Assembly (NCBI RefSeq): GCF_009617575.1
Contig: NZ_WIXJ01000001.1
Coordinates: 496,001 to 560,000 of the forward strand
Direction: 5' to 3'
Origin: Rhodocyclus gracilis
GTDB lineage: Bacteria > Pseudomonadota > Gammaproteobacteria > Burkholderiales > Rhodocyclaceae
DNA length: 64,000 nucleotides
Position 1 is the stretch's first letter. Each line of letters starts with the position of its first letter. Below, in pieces: positions 21,774 to 30,545 of the stretch. A program made the position numbers and the translations under genes. The notes under the pieces were generated by a model. That model ran no database searches and was not told the DNA's origin. It saw only the letters and a program-made list of their open reading frames with translations.

Positions 21774-23450
21774 ATGCTGCGCATTACCGAACTCCGTCTG
21801 CCGATTGACCATCCGCCGCACGCACTGCCGGCGGCAGCGGCCGCGCGGCTGGGCATCGCCGTTGGCGACATCGCCGCGCACACGGTGTTTCGCCGCAGCG
21901 TCGACGCGCGGCGCACCGGCGCGCCGAGCTTCATCTATACCGTCGATGTCACGCTCGCCGACGCCAACGGAGAAGCCGCGCTCCTCGCCGCTCTGGCGGG
22001 CGAGCGCACAGTCTCGCTGACACCGGACACCCGCTACCGTTTTGTCGGGCAGGCTCCCGCCAGCGGCCTGCCGGAGGCGACCCGCCCGCTGATCGTCGGC
22101 TTTGGCCCCTGCGGCATTTTCGCGGCACTGATCCTCGCGCAGATGGGATTCCGGCCGATCGTCCTGGAGCGCGGCAAGGAAGTCCGCGAACGCACCCGCG
22201 ACACCTGGGGGCTTTGGCGGCAAAGCACGCTCAATCCCGAATCGAACGTGCAATTCGGCGAAGGCGGCGCCGGCACCTTCTCCGACGGCAAGCTCTACAG
22301 CCAGATCCGCGACCCCAAGCACCACGGACGCAAGGTGCTCACCGAGTTCGTCAAGGCCGGCGCGCCTGAAGAAATCCTCTATCTCGCCAAGCCGCACATC
22401 GGTACCTTCCGCCTCGTCTCCATGGTCGAGGCGATGCGCCGCGAGATCATCGAACTCGGCGGCGAAATCCGCTTTCAGCAACGCGTCGACAGCCTCCTCT
22501 TCGACGAGCCCCCCGCCACAGCCAGTGACCAGCCGGACATGCGGCGCCTGCGTGGCGTCCGTCTGGCAGGCGGCGAGGAAATCCTCAGCCGCCACGTCGT
22601 CCTCGCGCTCGGCCACAGCGCCCGCGACACCTTCACGCACTTGCATGAACTCGGCGTGGCGATGGAAGCCAAGCCTTTCTCGGTCGGCTTCCGTATCGAA
22701 CACCCGCAGTCGCTGATCGACCGCGCGCGCTACGGGCGGCACGCCGGCGACACGCGTCTTGGCGCCGCCGACTACAAGCTGGTGCATCACGCCAGCAATG
22801 GCCGCACTGTCTACAGCTTCTGCATGTGTCCGGGCGGCACCGTCGTCGCCGCCACCTCGGAGGAAGGCTGCGTCGTCACCAACGGCATGAGCCAGTATTC
22901 GCGCGCCGAGCGCAACGCCAACTCCGGCATCGTCGTCAACGTCTCGCCGGAAGACTTCGGCGGCACACCGGACGATCCGCTGGCGGGCATCGCCTTTCAG
23001 CGCCGGCTCGAAGCGCATGCTTTCGTTTTGGGCGGCAGCACCTACGCCGCGCCGGCGCAGCGCGTCGGCGACTTCCTCGCCGGTCGCGCGTCGACGACGC
23101 TGGGAGGCGTCGTCCCCTCGTACAAGCCGGGCGTACATCCGACCGATCTGTCCAGCGCCCTGCCCGACTGGGCGATCAGCGCGCTGCGCGAGGCCATTCC
23201 CGCCTTCGAACGGCAGATCAAGGGATTTTCCCTACCCGACGCCGTGCTCACCGGTATCGAAACGCGTACCTCATCGCCGCTGCGCCTGCCGCGCGGCGAC
23301 GACCTGCAAAGCATCAACGTGCGCGGCCTCTACCCGGCCGGAGAAGGCGCCGGCTACGCGGGTGGCATCCTCTCGGCGGCGGTAGATGGCATCCAGGTCG
23401 CCGAAGCGCTCGCCCTCGATCTGCTGGCCAGCGGCATCACCCACGACTAA
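21774..23450 (+). CDS. FAD-dependent oxidoreductase (COG2509-type)
   Basis: A 558-residue flavoprotein. After an N-terminal domain of about 95 residues comes a dinucleotide-binding motif, VGFGPCGIFAALILAQMGF, and LERGKEV; the QFGEGGAGTFSDGKL block and a C-terminal GEGAGYAGGILSAAVDG block close the FAD site. This is the pattern of the widespread 'uncharacterised FAD-dependent dehydrogenases'. The ATG at 21774 has GAGG 5 nt upstream; a TTG 18 bp earlier is less likely. No operon partner is evident: it begins 188 bp after the aldolase. Physiological substrate is unknown. Confidence 0.9.
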   Translation: MLRITELRLPIDHPPHALPAAAAARLGIAVGDIAAHTVFRRSVDARRTGAPSFIYTVDVTLADANGEAALLAALAGERTVSLTPDTRYRFVGQAPASGLPEATRPLIVGFGPCGIFAALILAQMGFRPIVLERGKEVRERTRDTWGLWRQSTLNPESNVQFGEGGAGTFSDGKLYSQIRDPKHHGRKVLTEFVKAGAPEEILYLAKPHIGTFRLVSMVEAMRREIIELGGEIRFQQRVDSLLFDEPPATASDQPDMRRLRGVRLAGGEEILSRHVVLALGHSARDTFTHLHELGVAMEAKPFSVGFRIEHPQSLIDRARYGRHAGDTRLGAADYKLVHHASNGRTVYSFCMCPGGTVVAATSEEGCVVTNGMSQYSRAERNANSGIVVNVSPEDFGGTPDDPLAGIAFQRRLEAHAFVLGGSTYAAPAQRVGDFLAGRASTTLGGVVPSYKPGVHPTDLSSALPDWAISALREAIPAFERQIKGFSLPDAVLTGIETRTSSPLRLPRGDDLQSINVRGLYPAGEGAGYAGGILSAAVDGIQVAEALALDLLASGITHD

Positions 23451-23642
23451 GCGCGGCAACTTGGCCACGGGCGAACGCGGAACGAGGTGAGTTGGAGCGA
23501 ACGAGACAAGTTGAAGCCTGCCCAAACGAAGCCAGGCGCCGATAGCGAACGTCTATCCGCGCGTTGATGAGTTTTCATTGGTCTGGACGACGGCGCCGGG
23601 CGAGCATGGCAGTGTTTTCATCGCCTCGACGAGGAGCGAACC

Positions 23643-23813
23643 ATGTCAGCCCTGCTCTTATCCGCGAACGCTCGCGTGGCCCCGCGCTCCGCGCCGGCCC
23701 GTCCACACCAGCGATCACTCCGTAGCCGCCTGCGCCGCCAAGTCGGCCTCGCACTGACGCTGGCCGGCGCACTGGTCGTCGTCGGCGACACCTTGCCCCA
23801 CCTCCTGGCCTGA
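23643..23813 (+). CDS. small predicted membrane protein (56 aa)
   Basis: A 56-residue ORF: a basic N-terminal half (several Arg) followed by one hydrophobic segment of about 20 residues (GLALTLAGALVVVGDTLPHL). It has an ideal ribosome site, GAGGAG 6 nt before the ATG, and is followed 5 bp after its stop by an 8-bp perfect hairpin. Those signals in an otherwise empty 445-bp gap make it likely to be translated. I recognise no family; a single-span regulatory or stress peptide is possible. Confidence 0.55.
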   Translation: MSALLLSANARVAPRSAPARPHQRSLRSRLRRQVGLALTLAGALVVVGDTLPHLLA

Positions 23814-23818
23814 GGGAC

Positions 23819-23841
23819 TATCGGCGCGGAGTACGCCGATA
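23819..23841. terminator. hairpin after small ORF (possible terminator)
   Basis: TATCGGCG and CGCCGATA form a perfect 8-bp stem with a 7-base loop directly after the 56-aa ORF. There is no T-run, so it is a weak intrinsic terminator at best, or an RNA 3' end stabiliser. Confidence 0.45.
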
Positions 23842-23895
23842 CCGGCCGCCCGGCGAAAAGCCACGCTGGGGCGGGTTTGGGCAAGTCTGCCAGCG

Positions 23896-24429
23896 CTACG
23901 GCGCGTGCGGAATGTTGCGCAGCAGCTGCTTCTCGACACGATCAACCGGCACCAGACCGCTGCGCTCGAACGGATGGCGGCCCAGCCCGTCGAGCTCGAT
24001 ATCGCCGAGCAAACGGTAGTCGATCATCGTCCGTCCGTCGCGTTGCGCTTCGCGCACGACCCGCAACACGCTGAGCAGGTCGCTGCGCACGTCGATCACC
24101 AGCACGGCATCGTCTTCGGGAGGAATCGTCAGCGGCGCAAGCGAGCGGCCGCTGGCAAAGCGCTGGCCGGCGAGTTCGACGTTCAGCACCAATGACTTGA
24201 GCGGCAAGGGCTGTGCGTTGGGGTTATCGAGCCGCAGCTTGATCGCGAAATGCTGCTCGAAAAGAGTGCCTTCGCGCCATTCGATGCCGGCCAGCGAGAC
24301 TTCCGGCGGCTTTTTCGGCACGGAGAGAGCGGCGCAGCCCGCGAGTACCAGCGCAAACGCCAGCATCCCCACCGCGCCAACTGCCCGCCGCCGCGCCAGT
24401 CCCGCGCGGATGCCTGCCGTGACGCTCAC
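23896..24429 (-). CDS. LEA14-like lipoprotein (Water Stress/Hypersensitive response domain)
   Basis: A 177-residue lipoprotein. The signal peptide ends in LVLAGC, so Cys32 would be lipidated. The rest is one LEA14-type (LEA_2) beta-sandwich domain with the recurring L-R-L-D-N-P-N pattern and the second-strand LKSLxLxVxLxGxxFASGRS stretch. Proteins of this family are linked to desiccation or envelope stress, without a defined reaction. It starts at a GTG that overlaps the stop of the upstream reductase gene by 4 bp (GTGA), so it is coupled to it. Confidence 0.88.
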   Translation of the reverse strand: MSVTAGIRAGLARRRAVGAVGMLAFALVLAGCAALSVPKKPPEVSLAGIEWREGTLFEQHFAIKLRLDNPNAQPLPLKSLVLNVELAGQRFASGRSLAPLTIPPEDDAVLVIDVRSDLLSVLRVVREAQRDGRTMIDYRLLGDIELDGLGRHPFERSGLVPVDRVEKQLLRNIPHAP

Positions 24430-25343
24430 GAGGCGCTCCCTTCGTCCTTGCCGGCCACGCCGGAAAGTCCCTCCAGCAGCTTGAGGACGGCGATCGAGTC
24501 TTCCTCGCCCAGGCCGTTGCCGACGAGCGCGTTGAAAAACTGTGAGGTCGCCGCCGTCAGCGGCGTGAAGACGCCTTGCTGATGCGCGCTTTGCAGCACG
24601 ATGTTGAGGTCTTTCTGGTTCATCCAGGCTTTGAAACCAGGCGCGAAGTTGCGCTCGAGCATGCGCTGGCCGTGGTTTTCGAGAATGCGCGAACTGGCGA
24701 ATCCGCCCATCAGCGCCTCGCGCACGCGCCCGGCATCGACGCCGTTGCAGGCGGCAAAATTCAGTGCTTCCGCCACTGCCAGAACGCCGACGCCGGTGAG
24801 AATCTGGTTCGCCGCTTTGGTCACCTGCCCGGCACCGGAGGCGCCGATGTGCAGGACGCGACTGCCAACACAGGCCAGTGCCGGTTGCGCAAAGGCGAAC
24901 GCCGCCGCGTCGCCGCCCACCATGACCGAGAGGCTACCGGCGATGGCGCCGACCTCGCCGCCGGAAACCGGCGCATCGAGAAAGGAAATGCCGCGCGCGG
25001 CCAGACGCTCGCCAATACGGCGCGCGGCGGCGGGAGCAATGGTGCTCATGTCGACGGCCACCAAGGGGGGCGCCCCCGGATCGCGTAACGCCAGCGCGTC
25101 GACGACGCCACTCTCGCCGAGCATCACCTGCTCGACATCGGGCGCATCCGCCACCATCGAAATGACGAGATCGGCGTTGGCGGCCGCCGCCGCCGCGCTG
25201 TCGGCCGTGCGCGCACCGGCTTCGGCCAGCGGCCGCATCGATTCGGCGCGCCGCGCCCAGACCGTGACGGCGTGCCCGCCCCGCAGCAGATTCAAGGCCA
25301 TCGGCCGACCCATGATGCCCAGACCGATAAAAGCAACTTTCAT
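24426..25343 (-). CDS. NAD-dependent beta-hydroxyacid dehydrogenase, GarR/GlxR type (tartronate semialdehyde reductase-like)
   Basis: A 305-residue 6-phosphogluconate-dehydrogenase-like enzyme. The N-terminal GLGIMGRPMALNLLRGGHAVTVW is the Rossmann motif; DAPVSGGEVGA is the substrate motif and the catalytic Lys lies in GQVTKAANQ. The family reduces tartronate semialdehyde or oxidises 3-hydroxyacids such as 3-hydroxyisobutyrate; a succinate-semialdehyde/glyoxylate reductase role is also possible. It lies 27 bp after the Kef-type antiporter gene and overlaps the LEA lipoprotein gene, an unusual mix that gives no clue to the substrate. Confidence 0.9.
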   Translation of the reverse strand: MKVAFIGLGIMGRPMALNLLRGGHAVTVWARRAESMRPLAEAGARTADSAAAAAANADLVISMVADAPDVEQVMLGESGVVDALALRDPGAPPLVAVDMSTIAPAAARRIGERLAARGISFLDAPVSGGEVGAIAGSLSVMVGGDAAAFAFAQPALACVGSRVLHIGASGAGQVTKAANQILTGVGVLAVAEALNFAACNGVDAGRVREALMGGFASSRILENHGQRMLERNFAPGFKAWMNQKDLNIVLQSAHQQGVFTPLTAATSQFFNALVGNGLGEEDSIAVLKLLEGLSGVAGKDEGSAS

Positions 25344-25370
25344 GTGGACTCTCCTGAAAAACGGACGCGT

Positions 25371-27371
25371 CTAAACCGGTCCGGCATGCAACAGCTGTTC
25401 GGCGCGGCTCAGATTTTCGGTCGCGCCGACAAGAACGAGCACATCGGCGCCGAGGACGCGTGTCGCCGGATCGGGATCATCGCCGCGCACTCCCCCGCGC
25501 CGCAAGGCGTCGACGCTGACGCCAAAGCGCCCAAGGTCGAGATCCGCAAGGCTGCGCCCGACCGCATAGGACTGCGCCTCGACGACCACGCTCAGGCGCT
25601 CGGGAATCTGCCGCCGCAGCGCATCGCCGTCGGCACTCTGCCGGTCACGCTGGCGGTCGCTTTCGCTGCGGTAGAAGGCGCGCAGCGAGGCGTAACGCTC
25701 GGCGCGGGTGGCGCGCACCTGCTGGATGGCGCGCTCGATCGGCACCCCCAGCTGCGACAGCGTGTGCGCTGCCAGCATCAGGCTGCCCTCGACCACCTCC
25801 GGCACCACTTCGGTCGCGCCGAGCGATTTCAGCCGGTCGATCTGCGTATCGTCCTGTGTCCGGACAATCACCGGCACTTCCGGGCGAACGCTACGCAGCA
25901 GATCGAGTACCGCCTCGGTCGCCGGCTGTTCGGCGTAGGTGATGACCACCGCACGCGCACGCGCAATGCCGGCGGCCATCAGCACCTCCCGCCGGTCAGC
26001 GGCGCCGAAAACGACGTTCTCGCCCTCATCCTGCGCCTGCCGGAAACGCTGCGTATCGATATCCAGCGCGATGAACGGAATCTGCTCGCGGGAAAGAAAG
26101 CGCGCCACGCTCTGCCCGGTGCGGCCGTAGCCGCAGACAATCACGTGCTCGCGAATATCCATCGCATGCACGGCGATATCGTGAATGGCCTCGGCGCGAT
26201 GCGCGAATTCGCTGCCCGACAGGCGCTTGCCGACGTGCGCTGCCCGCGCGATGAGAAACGGCGCCAGAAACATCGACAGCAGCATCGCCGCAATGGTGAC
26301 CTGAAAGGCGTCGGCCGGCAGCAGACGGCTATCGGAAGCCAGTTGCAGAAGCACCAGCCCGAATTCCCCCGCCTGCGCCAGCTGGGCGGCAGTACGCAGA
26401 CCGACATCGAGCGGATTGCGCAACAGCAGGGTCAGCAGCAGCATCAATCCACCCTTGGCGCCGATGAAGAGCGCCAGCGCCATCAATACCTGCGGCAGAT
26501 GCGCCAGCACGAAGCCCAGATCGAGCATCATGCCGACCGTCACGAAAAAGAGACCGAGCAGCACATCGCGGAAAGGCCGGATATCCGCCTCGACCTGATG
26601 CCGGTACGGCGTCTCGGCGATCAGCATGCCACCCAGAAAGGCGCCAAGCGCCAGCGACAGGCCGGCGGCAGACGTCGCCAGCGAGAGACCGACGACGACC
26701 AGCAGCACGTTCAGCATGAACAACTCGGGCGACTTGTGGCCGGCGACGAGATCGAACCAGCGCCGGATCAGCCGCTGCCCGACCAGCACGATGACCGCCA
26801 GTACCAGCACCGTCTGCGCCATTGCCAGCGTCAGCGTTTCGGCCAGCGCCTCCGGCCCCTTGCCCAGGGCGGCGAGGACGATCAGCAAAGGTGCCACCGC
26901 CAGATCCTGAAACAGCAAGACCGCCATGGTCTGCTGCCCCGGCCGCGAATGCAGTTCAAGGCGCTCGGACAGCAGCTTGGCGACGATGGCGGTCGACGAC
27001 ATGGCGCACGCCGCGCCGATGGCGAAACCGACGCGCCATTCCTGACCGTAAAAGAAGATCGTCACCGCCATGGTGCCGGCCAGCGTCACCAGCAACTGCG
27101 CGGCGCCGAGGCCAAAGACCATGTGGCGCATGGCCTTGAGCCGCGACAGGCTGAATTCCAGCCCGATCGAGAACATCAGGAAGACGATGCCGAACTCGGC
27201 GACGCTGGAGACCTGCTCGTTTTCGGCGAAATACGCGGCTCCGTGCGGCCCCAAGGCGATGCCGACCGACAGGTAAGCGAGCATCGAGGGCAGACGCAAC
27301 ACGCGCGCCAGCGCCAGCGCAGCGACGGCGGAGGCCAGAAGAACCAGCAGTGATTGCAGCGCGGCGGGCAT
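25371..27371 (-). CDS. CPA2-family monovalent cation:proton antiporter (KefB/KefC-like)
   Basis: A 666-residue inner-membrane transporter. Residues about 1-380 form a CPA2 antiporter core with about 12 hydrophobic spans. Then comes an RCK/TrkA-N nucleotide-binding domain opening with VIVCGYGRTGQSVARFL near residue 410, and a TrkA-C-like domain near the C-terminus. This is the domain order of YbaL/KefB/KefC potassium-efflux systems, which protect against electrophiles or adjust K+ and pH. No KefF/KefG ancillary flavoprotein is next to it. It is divergent from a CPA1 antiporter across 381 bp. Confidence 0.93.
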   Translation of the reverse strand: MPAALQSLLVLLASAVAALALARVLRLPSMLAYLSVGIALGPHGAAYFAENEQVSSVAEFGIVFLMFSIGLEFSLSRLKAMRHMVFGLGAAQLLVTLAGTMAVTIFFYGQEWRVGFAIGAACAMSSTAIVAKLLSERLELHSRPGQQTMAVLLFQDLAVAPLLIVLAALGKGPEALAETLTLAMAQTVLVLAVIVLVGQRLIRRWFDLVAGHKSPELFMLNVLLVVVGLSLATSAAGLSLALGAFLGGMLIAETPYRHQVEADIRPFRDVLLGLFFVTVGMMLDLGFVLAHLPQVLMALALFIGAKGGLMLLLTLLLRNPLDVGLRTAAQLAQAGEFGLVLLQLASDSRLLPADAFQVTIAAMLLSMFLAPFLIARAAHVGKRLSGSEFAHRAEAIHDIAVHAMDIREHVIVCGYGRTGQSVARFLSREQIPFIALDIDTQRFRQAQDEGENVVFGAADRREVLMAAGIARARAVVITYAEQPATEAVLDLLRSVRPEVPVIVRTQDDTQIDRLKSLGATEVVPEVVEGSLMLAAHTLSQLGVPIERAIQQVRATRAERYASLRAFYRSESDRQRDRQSADGDALRRQIPERLSVVVEAQSYAVGRSLADLDLGRFGVSVDALRRGGVRGDDPDPATRVLGADVLVLVGATENLSRAEQLLHAGPV

Positions 27372-27591
27372 GTTCTGCGGCCAACTGGCGGGAGGAAAGG
27401 GAGGGATCGTAGCACACGCCCCCCATTCGGCGCCGCCGCGATATGCGAACGATTGCTATCCAGAGATCACCGGCGCAGGCGCGCCGGAGCAACGCCGGAG
27501 GCCAATTCAGAGGCAGCTCACCGGCGATTTGCCAGCCATGCCCCCGCCATTAACGGGCCGGCCACCGGCAGGTTATCGCCCATTCGCAGGC

Positions 27592-27597
27592 TATAAT
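27592..27597 (+). promoter_or_regulatory. -10 box (TATAAT) for the CPA1 antiporter leader
   Basis: A perfect TATAAT lies about 156 bp upstream of the antiporter start. No good -35 hexamer is found at 16-18 bp, so an activator may be needed. Transcription would start near 27604, just before the two stems of the leader. Confidence 0.5.
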
Positions 27598-27610
27598 CGC
27601 CGCCCACCCG

Positions 27611-27705
27611 CCGCTGCACGACCGCCGGACAACAAGGTCCGGCACGTGTCCGATCGCTCATCGCCGCAGGGCCAGCCGGGAGCGCCGCCACCCGCTGCGG
27701 TGCTT
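27611..27705 (+). promoter_or_regulatory. structured 5' leader of antiporter gene, candidate ion-sensing riboswitch
   Basis: Two perfect helices are seen. One is GCCGGAC (27624-27630) with GTCCGGC (27637-27643) around the loop AACAAG. The other is CGCCGCAG (27662-27669) with CTGCGGTG (27695-27702, one G-T pair). GCAC (27616-27619) can pair with GTGC (27700-27703), closing the whole element and competing with the end of the second helix. It sits between a -10 box and the start of a Na+(Li+)/H+ antiporter gene. Known nhaA-I and related orphan motifs, now Li+/Na+ riboswitches, occupy this place; membership here is my inference. Confidence 0.5.
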
Positions 27706-27752
27706 GCCGGTGCCTTGCCTGCCCTCGCCCAGCCCTCGAACAGGAGATCCCC

Positions 27753-28988
27753 GTGGAGTCGTCGCACGCCATCGAAGCTGCCAAACACGTTCTGCAGATA
27801 TTCGGCACCGTTCTCGCCATCGGCATGCTCTCCGGGCTGCTGGCGAAAAAGATCAAGGTGCCCGACGTGGCGATCTTCCTCATCGTCGGCATCCTCATTG
27901 GCCCGGAGCTGGCCGGCCTGGTCGACGTCAAGGCCGATTCGGCGATCAACCAGCTGATCCTGATCTTCGGCTCCTGCTACATCCTCTTCGACGGCGGCGC
28001 CTCGCTCAAGCTGAAAGTACTGAAAGAGGTGTGGATCACCATCCTGATCATTTCCACCCTCGGCGTGCTGATCACGGCCGCTGTCACCGGCGTCACCGCC
28101 TATTACGTCCTCGGCGTGCCGATGATCGTCGCCGCGCTGCTCGGCGCCACCATCGCGTCGACCGACCCGGCGACGCTGGTGCCGATCTTCAAGCAGCTGA
28201 CGATCAAGGACCGCGTCGCGCAAACCGTGATGAGCGAGTCGGCGTTCAACGACGCCATGGGCGCCATCGTCACCTTCACCGTACTCGGCATCGCCATGGG
28301 CGCCGGGGAATTCTCGCTTGCCGCGGCAGCTGGCGATCTGCTCACACAGGCTGGGCTGGGCATCCTCGTCGGCGGTGTTGCCGGCTACGCGGCGGCGTTC
28401 GTCATCGCGCACGAGAAATACGACTTCCTCGTCGAATACGCGCCCCTCGTCACCTTGATGGCCGTCGTCGGCGCCTACATGAGCGCCGACCAGTTGCATG
28501 CCAGCGGTTTCATGGCGGTCTTCGTCTTCGGCATCATCCTGGGGAACAAGGACATGTTCGGCTTCGCAATGGAGCACGACGAAGAAAAGCGGCTGGAGGA
28601 ATACGTCCTCACCACGGCGCTGATCATGCGCATGTTCATCTTCATCCTGCTCGGCACGCAGGTCGATTTCGCGCTGATGAACCGCTATCTGGTCGGCGGC
28701 GGGATCGTTGTCGCTGTCTTCATGCTCGTCGCGCGCCCGCTCACCGTCTTCGTCTGCGCCGGTGTCGACCGGCGTGCGCGCTGGAGCGTCAAGGAACTGC
28801 TCTTCATGTCGTGGACGCGCGAAACCGGCGTCATCCCGGCGGCGCTGGCCGGATTGCTACTCGGCATGAAAGCGCCGGGCGCCGAAATGATCGCCTCGGT
28901 GACTTTCATCGCCGTGCTCATGACCATCCTCATCCAGGCACCGACGACCGCCTGGCTCGCCAGAAAGCTCGACCTGCTGGTCGATTAG
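27753..28988 (+). CDS. CPA1-family Na+(Li+)/H+ antiporter (NhaP-like)
   Basis: A 411-residue inner-membrane antiporter with 12-13 hydrophobic spans. The family motifs are present: STDPATLVP in the fifth/sixth helix region and SESAFNDAMGAI with the Asn-Asp pair that binds the cation. It lacks a cytoplasmic tail. The GTG start at 27753 has CAGGAG 7 nt upstream. It would exchange Na+ or Li+ for protons at alkaline pH or high salt. It is preceded by a -10 box and a structured leader that could sense the ion. K+/H+ exchange is an alternative. Confidence 0.93.
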   Translation: MESSHAIEAAKHVLQIFGTVLAIGMLSGLLAKKIKVPDVAIFLIVGILIGPELAGLVDVKADSAINQLILIFGSCYILFDGGASLKLKVLKEVWITILIISTLGVLITAAVTGVTAYYVLGVPMIVAALLGATIASTDPATLVPIFKQLTIKDRVAQTVMSESAFNDAMGAIVTFTVLGIAMGAGEFSLAAAAGDLLTQAGLGILVGGVAGYAAAFVIAHEKYDFLVEYAPLVTLMAVVGAYMSADQLHASGFMAVFVFGIILGNKDMFGFAMEHDEEKRLEEYVLTTALIMRMFIFILLGTQVDFALMNRYLVGGGIVVAVFMLVARPLTVFVCAGVDRRARWSVKELLFMSWTRETGVIPAALAGLLLGMKAPGAEMIASVTFIAVLMTILIQAPTTAWLARKLDLLVD

Positions 28989-29158
28989 CGAGGGCGGGAG
29001 TGAGAAGCGCCGCGAGAACTCCGGTCTGCGAGCCGGCGGGGCGCTCATCCGAAATTGCTCCGGAGTTGTTCCGGTGCTGAGCGGGTGACGGCTGGACGCT
29101 GACCGGATGCCGAGCCGACGGGGCGTCGAAGACAACTCCCCCGCCAACCGCCCGACGA

Positions 29159-29815
29159 TTACTCGTTGTCGAGAATCAGGAGATGCACGCGGTACGGGCC
29201 GTGTGCGCCGAGAACGATGGTCTGCTCGATGTCGCCGGTACGCGACGGGCCGGAAACAAAATTGACGGCGCGCGGCAGGCTGCCACGTTCGCTGCGCAGG
29301 AGGGCAAACGCCGCTTCCATGTCGGAGACAATGCGCGAAGCCGGCACGACGGCAATGTGCGTCTCGGGCAGCAGGCTGGTCGTCGCCGCCGTCTGCGGGC
29401 CGGACAGCAGCATCAGCGTACCCGTCTCGGCGATGGCGCAGAAAGTGCCGGTAATGCCCAGCAAATCGTCGCCACCAGCAGGACGCCCCGCCAGCACGAG
29501 GCCAGCCGACTGCCAGTCGAGATCGGCAAGCTCCGGCCAGCAGACGCCTGTGCCAGGCAAACTGTTGGCCGCGAGGTAACGGGCAACGGCCGCCGGCACG
29601 TCAGCACGCGTCGCGAGCCGGTCGACGGTCGACGACATCGATAGCGAACGCTCGGCAAAGCGCGCGGCCAGATCGCCGCGCGGTTGCGGTCGCGGACCGG
29701 CCTGCGGCGTTGCGATCATCTGCGCCACCGCCTGCCGGCGGGCGGTCAGCGTCGCCGGATCGCGCGCCAGCGCACCGCGCACACGCGCCAGAATCTCATC
29801 TCGTGCCTCGCTCAT
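29159..29815 (-). CDS. lutC: lactate utilization protein C (LUD domain)
   Basis: A 218-residue LUD-domain protein (LutC/YkgG family). LutABC oxidise L-lactate to pyruvate with an Fe-S pathway in place of a flavin dehydrogenase. The C-terminal GITGTFCAIAETGTLML and PxxHIAVVPASRIV and VSGPSRTGDIEQTIVLGAHGP blocks are the family signature. It is the last gene of lutA-lutB-(half ALDH)-lutC, starting 3 bp after the stop of the half aldehyde dehydrogenase. Confidence 0.95.
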   Translation of the reverse strand: MSEARDEILARVRGALARDPATLTARRQAVAQMIATPQAGPRPQPRGDLAARFAERSLSMSSTVDRLATRADVPAAVARYLAANSLPGTGVCWPELADLDWQSAGLVLAGRPAGGDDLLGITGTFCAIAETGTLMLLSGPQTAATTSLLPETHIAVVPASRIVSDMEAAFALLRSERGSLPRAVNFVSGPSRTGDIEQTIVLGAHGPYRVHLLILDNE

Positions 29816-29818
29816 GGC

Positions 29819-30526
29819 TCAGGCCGCCAATGTCTTGCCGTGCGGCGCCAGAAGCGCACCGACGCGCGTCGCGAAATCGCCCTGCCCGACCGCGACCAGC
29901 GCTTGGACGCCCTCTGCCGTGGCGAGACCGACGACGGCCGCGTCGTCGCCGTGCACGAGGTTCAGGACGCCGCCCGCGAGGCCAGCCTCGCCCAGCACTT
30001 CTGCCAGCGCGTAAAGCGCCGATGGCGCCCGCGGACTCGGCTTGATCACCACCGTCGCGCCGGTCCGCAAGGCCGCCAGTGCGCGCTGCAAGGGCGCTGC
30101 CAAAGGCGAATGACGGTCGGCCACGAGGGCCAGCACGCCGGCGCCCGCCGCGAATTCGGCAGAAGCGTCAGCCGCCGCGGCCAGTGCCGCCACGCTGGCG
30201 GCCACTTCGGCACTCGCCGCTTCCGGCGAGAAGCCGTTTTCCTCGCTGATCAGCCCGGCGAAATGGTCGGCATAGGTCGTCAGGCCATCGGCGGCAGCGG
30301 CGAAAACGCGCGCACGTCCGGCTGCGCCGAGCGCACGCCAACCTGCCTGCGCCCGCTGTGCGGCGCTGACCGCCACCTGCGCTTCATCGGCGCCGGTGAG
30401 GGGAGTGCGGCGCAGCACCTCGCCCGTGACCGCGTGGCAAACGTCGCAAAACTGCGTCGTCATCGTGAGGTATGCGTGGCCGTCGATCCACAAGGGAATG
30501 ACGAGAGTGTCTTGACTACCCGACAT
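29819..30526 (-). CDS. half-length aldehyde dehydrogenase-like protein in the lut operon
   Basis: A 235-residue protein that matches only the N-terminal, NAD-binding half of aldehyde dehydrogenases: VxSAAQRAQAGWRALGAAGRARV early, then TGATVVIKPSPRAPSALYALAEVLGEAGL and GVLNLVHGD. The half with the catalytic Cys and Glu loop (usually near residues 260-300) is absent, and the frame ends cleanly with GKTLAA. No remainder of an ALDH is found nearby in any frame, so it is not a recent frameshift. It lies 19 bp after lutB and 3 bp before lutC. It may bind NAD or act as a scaffold for LutABC; function unknown. Confidence 0.8.
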   Translation of the reverse strand: MSGSQDTLVIPLWIDGHAYLTMTTQFCDVCHAVTGEVLRRTPLTGADEAQVAVSAAQRAQAGWRALGAAGRARVFAAAADGLTTYADHFAGLISEENGFSPEAASAEVAASVAALAAAADASAEFAAGAGVLALVADRHSPLAAPLQRALAALRTGATVVIKPSPRAPSALYALAEVLGEAGLAGGVLNLVHGDDAAVVGLATAEGVQALVAVGQGDFATRVGALLAPHGKTLAA

Positions 30527-30545
30527 GGGATTCCTTTACGGTGTT

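Larger units (their letters stand above)
27372..27752. other. intergenic region between divergent antiporters
   Basis: About 381 bp with no gene. The right half holds a -10 hexamer and a highly structured leader for the plus-strand antiporter, annotated separately. The left half (27372-27560) shows nothing I can support beyond being the promoter region of the Kef-type gene. Confidence 0.6.

Noticed and set aside
29819-30526. Frameshifted full-length aldehyde dehydrogenase
   Set aside because: No catalytic Cys/Glu segment appears in any frame beside it; lutC starts 3 bp after its stop.
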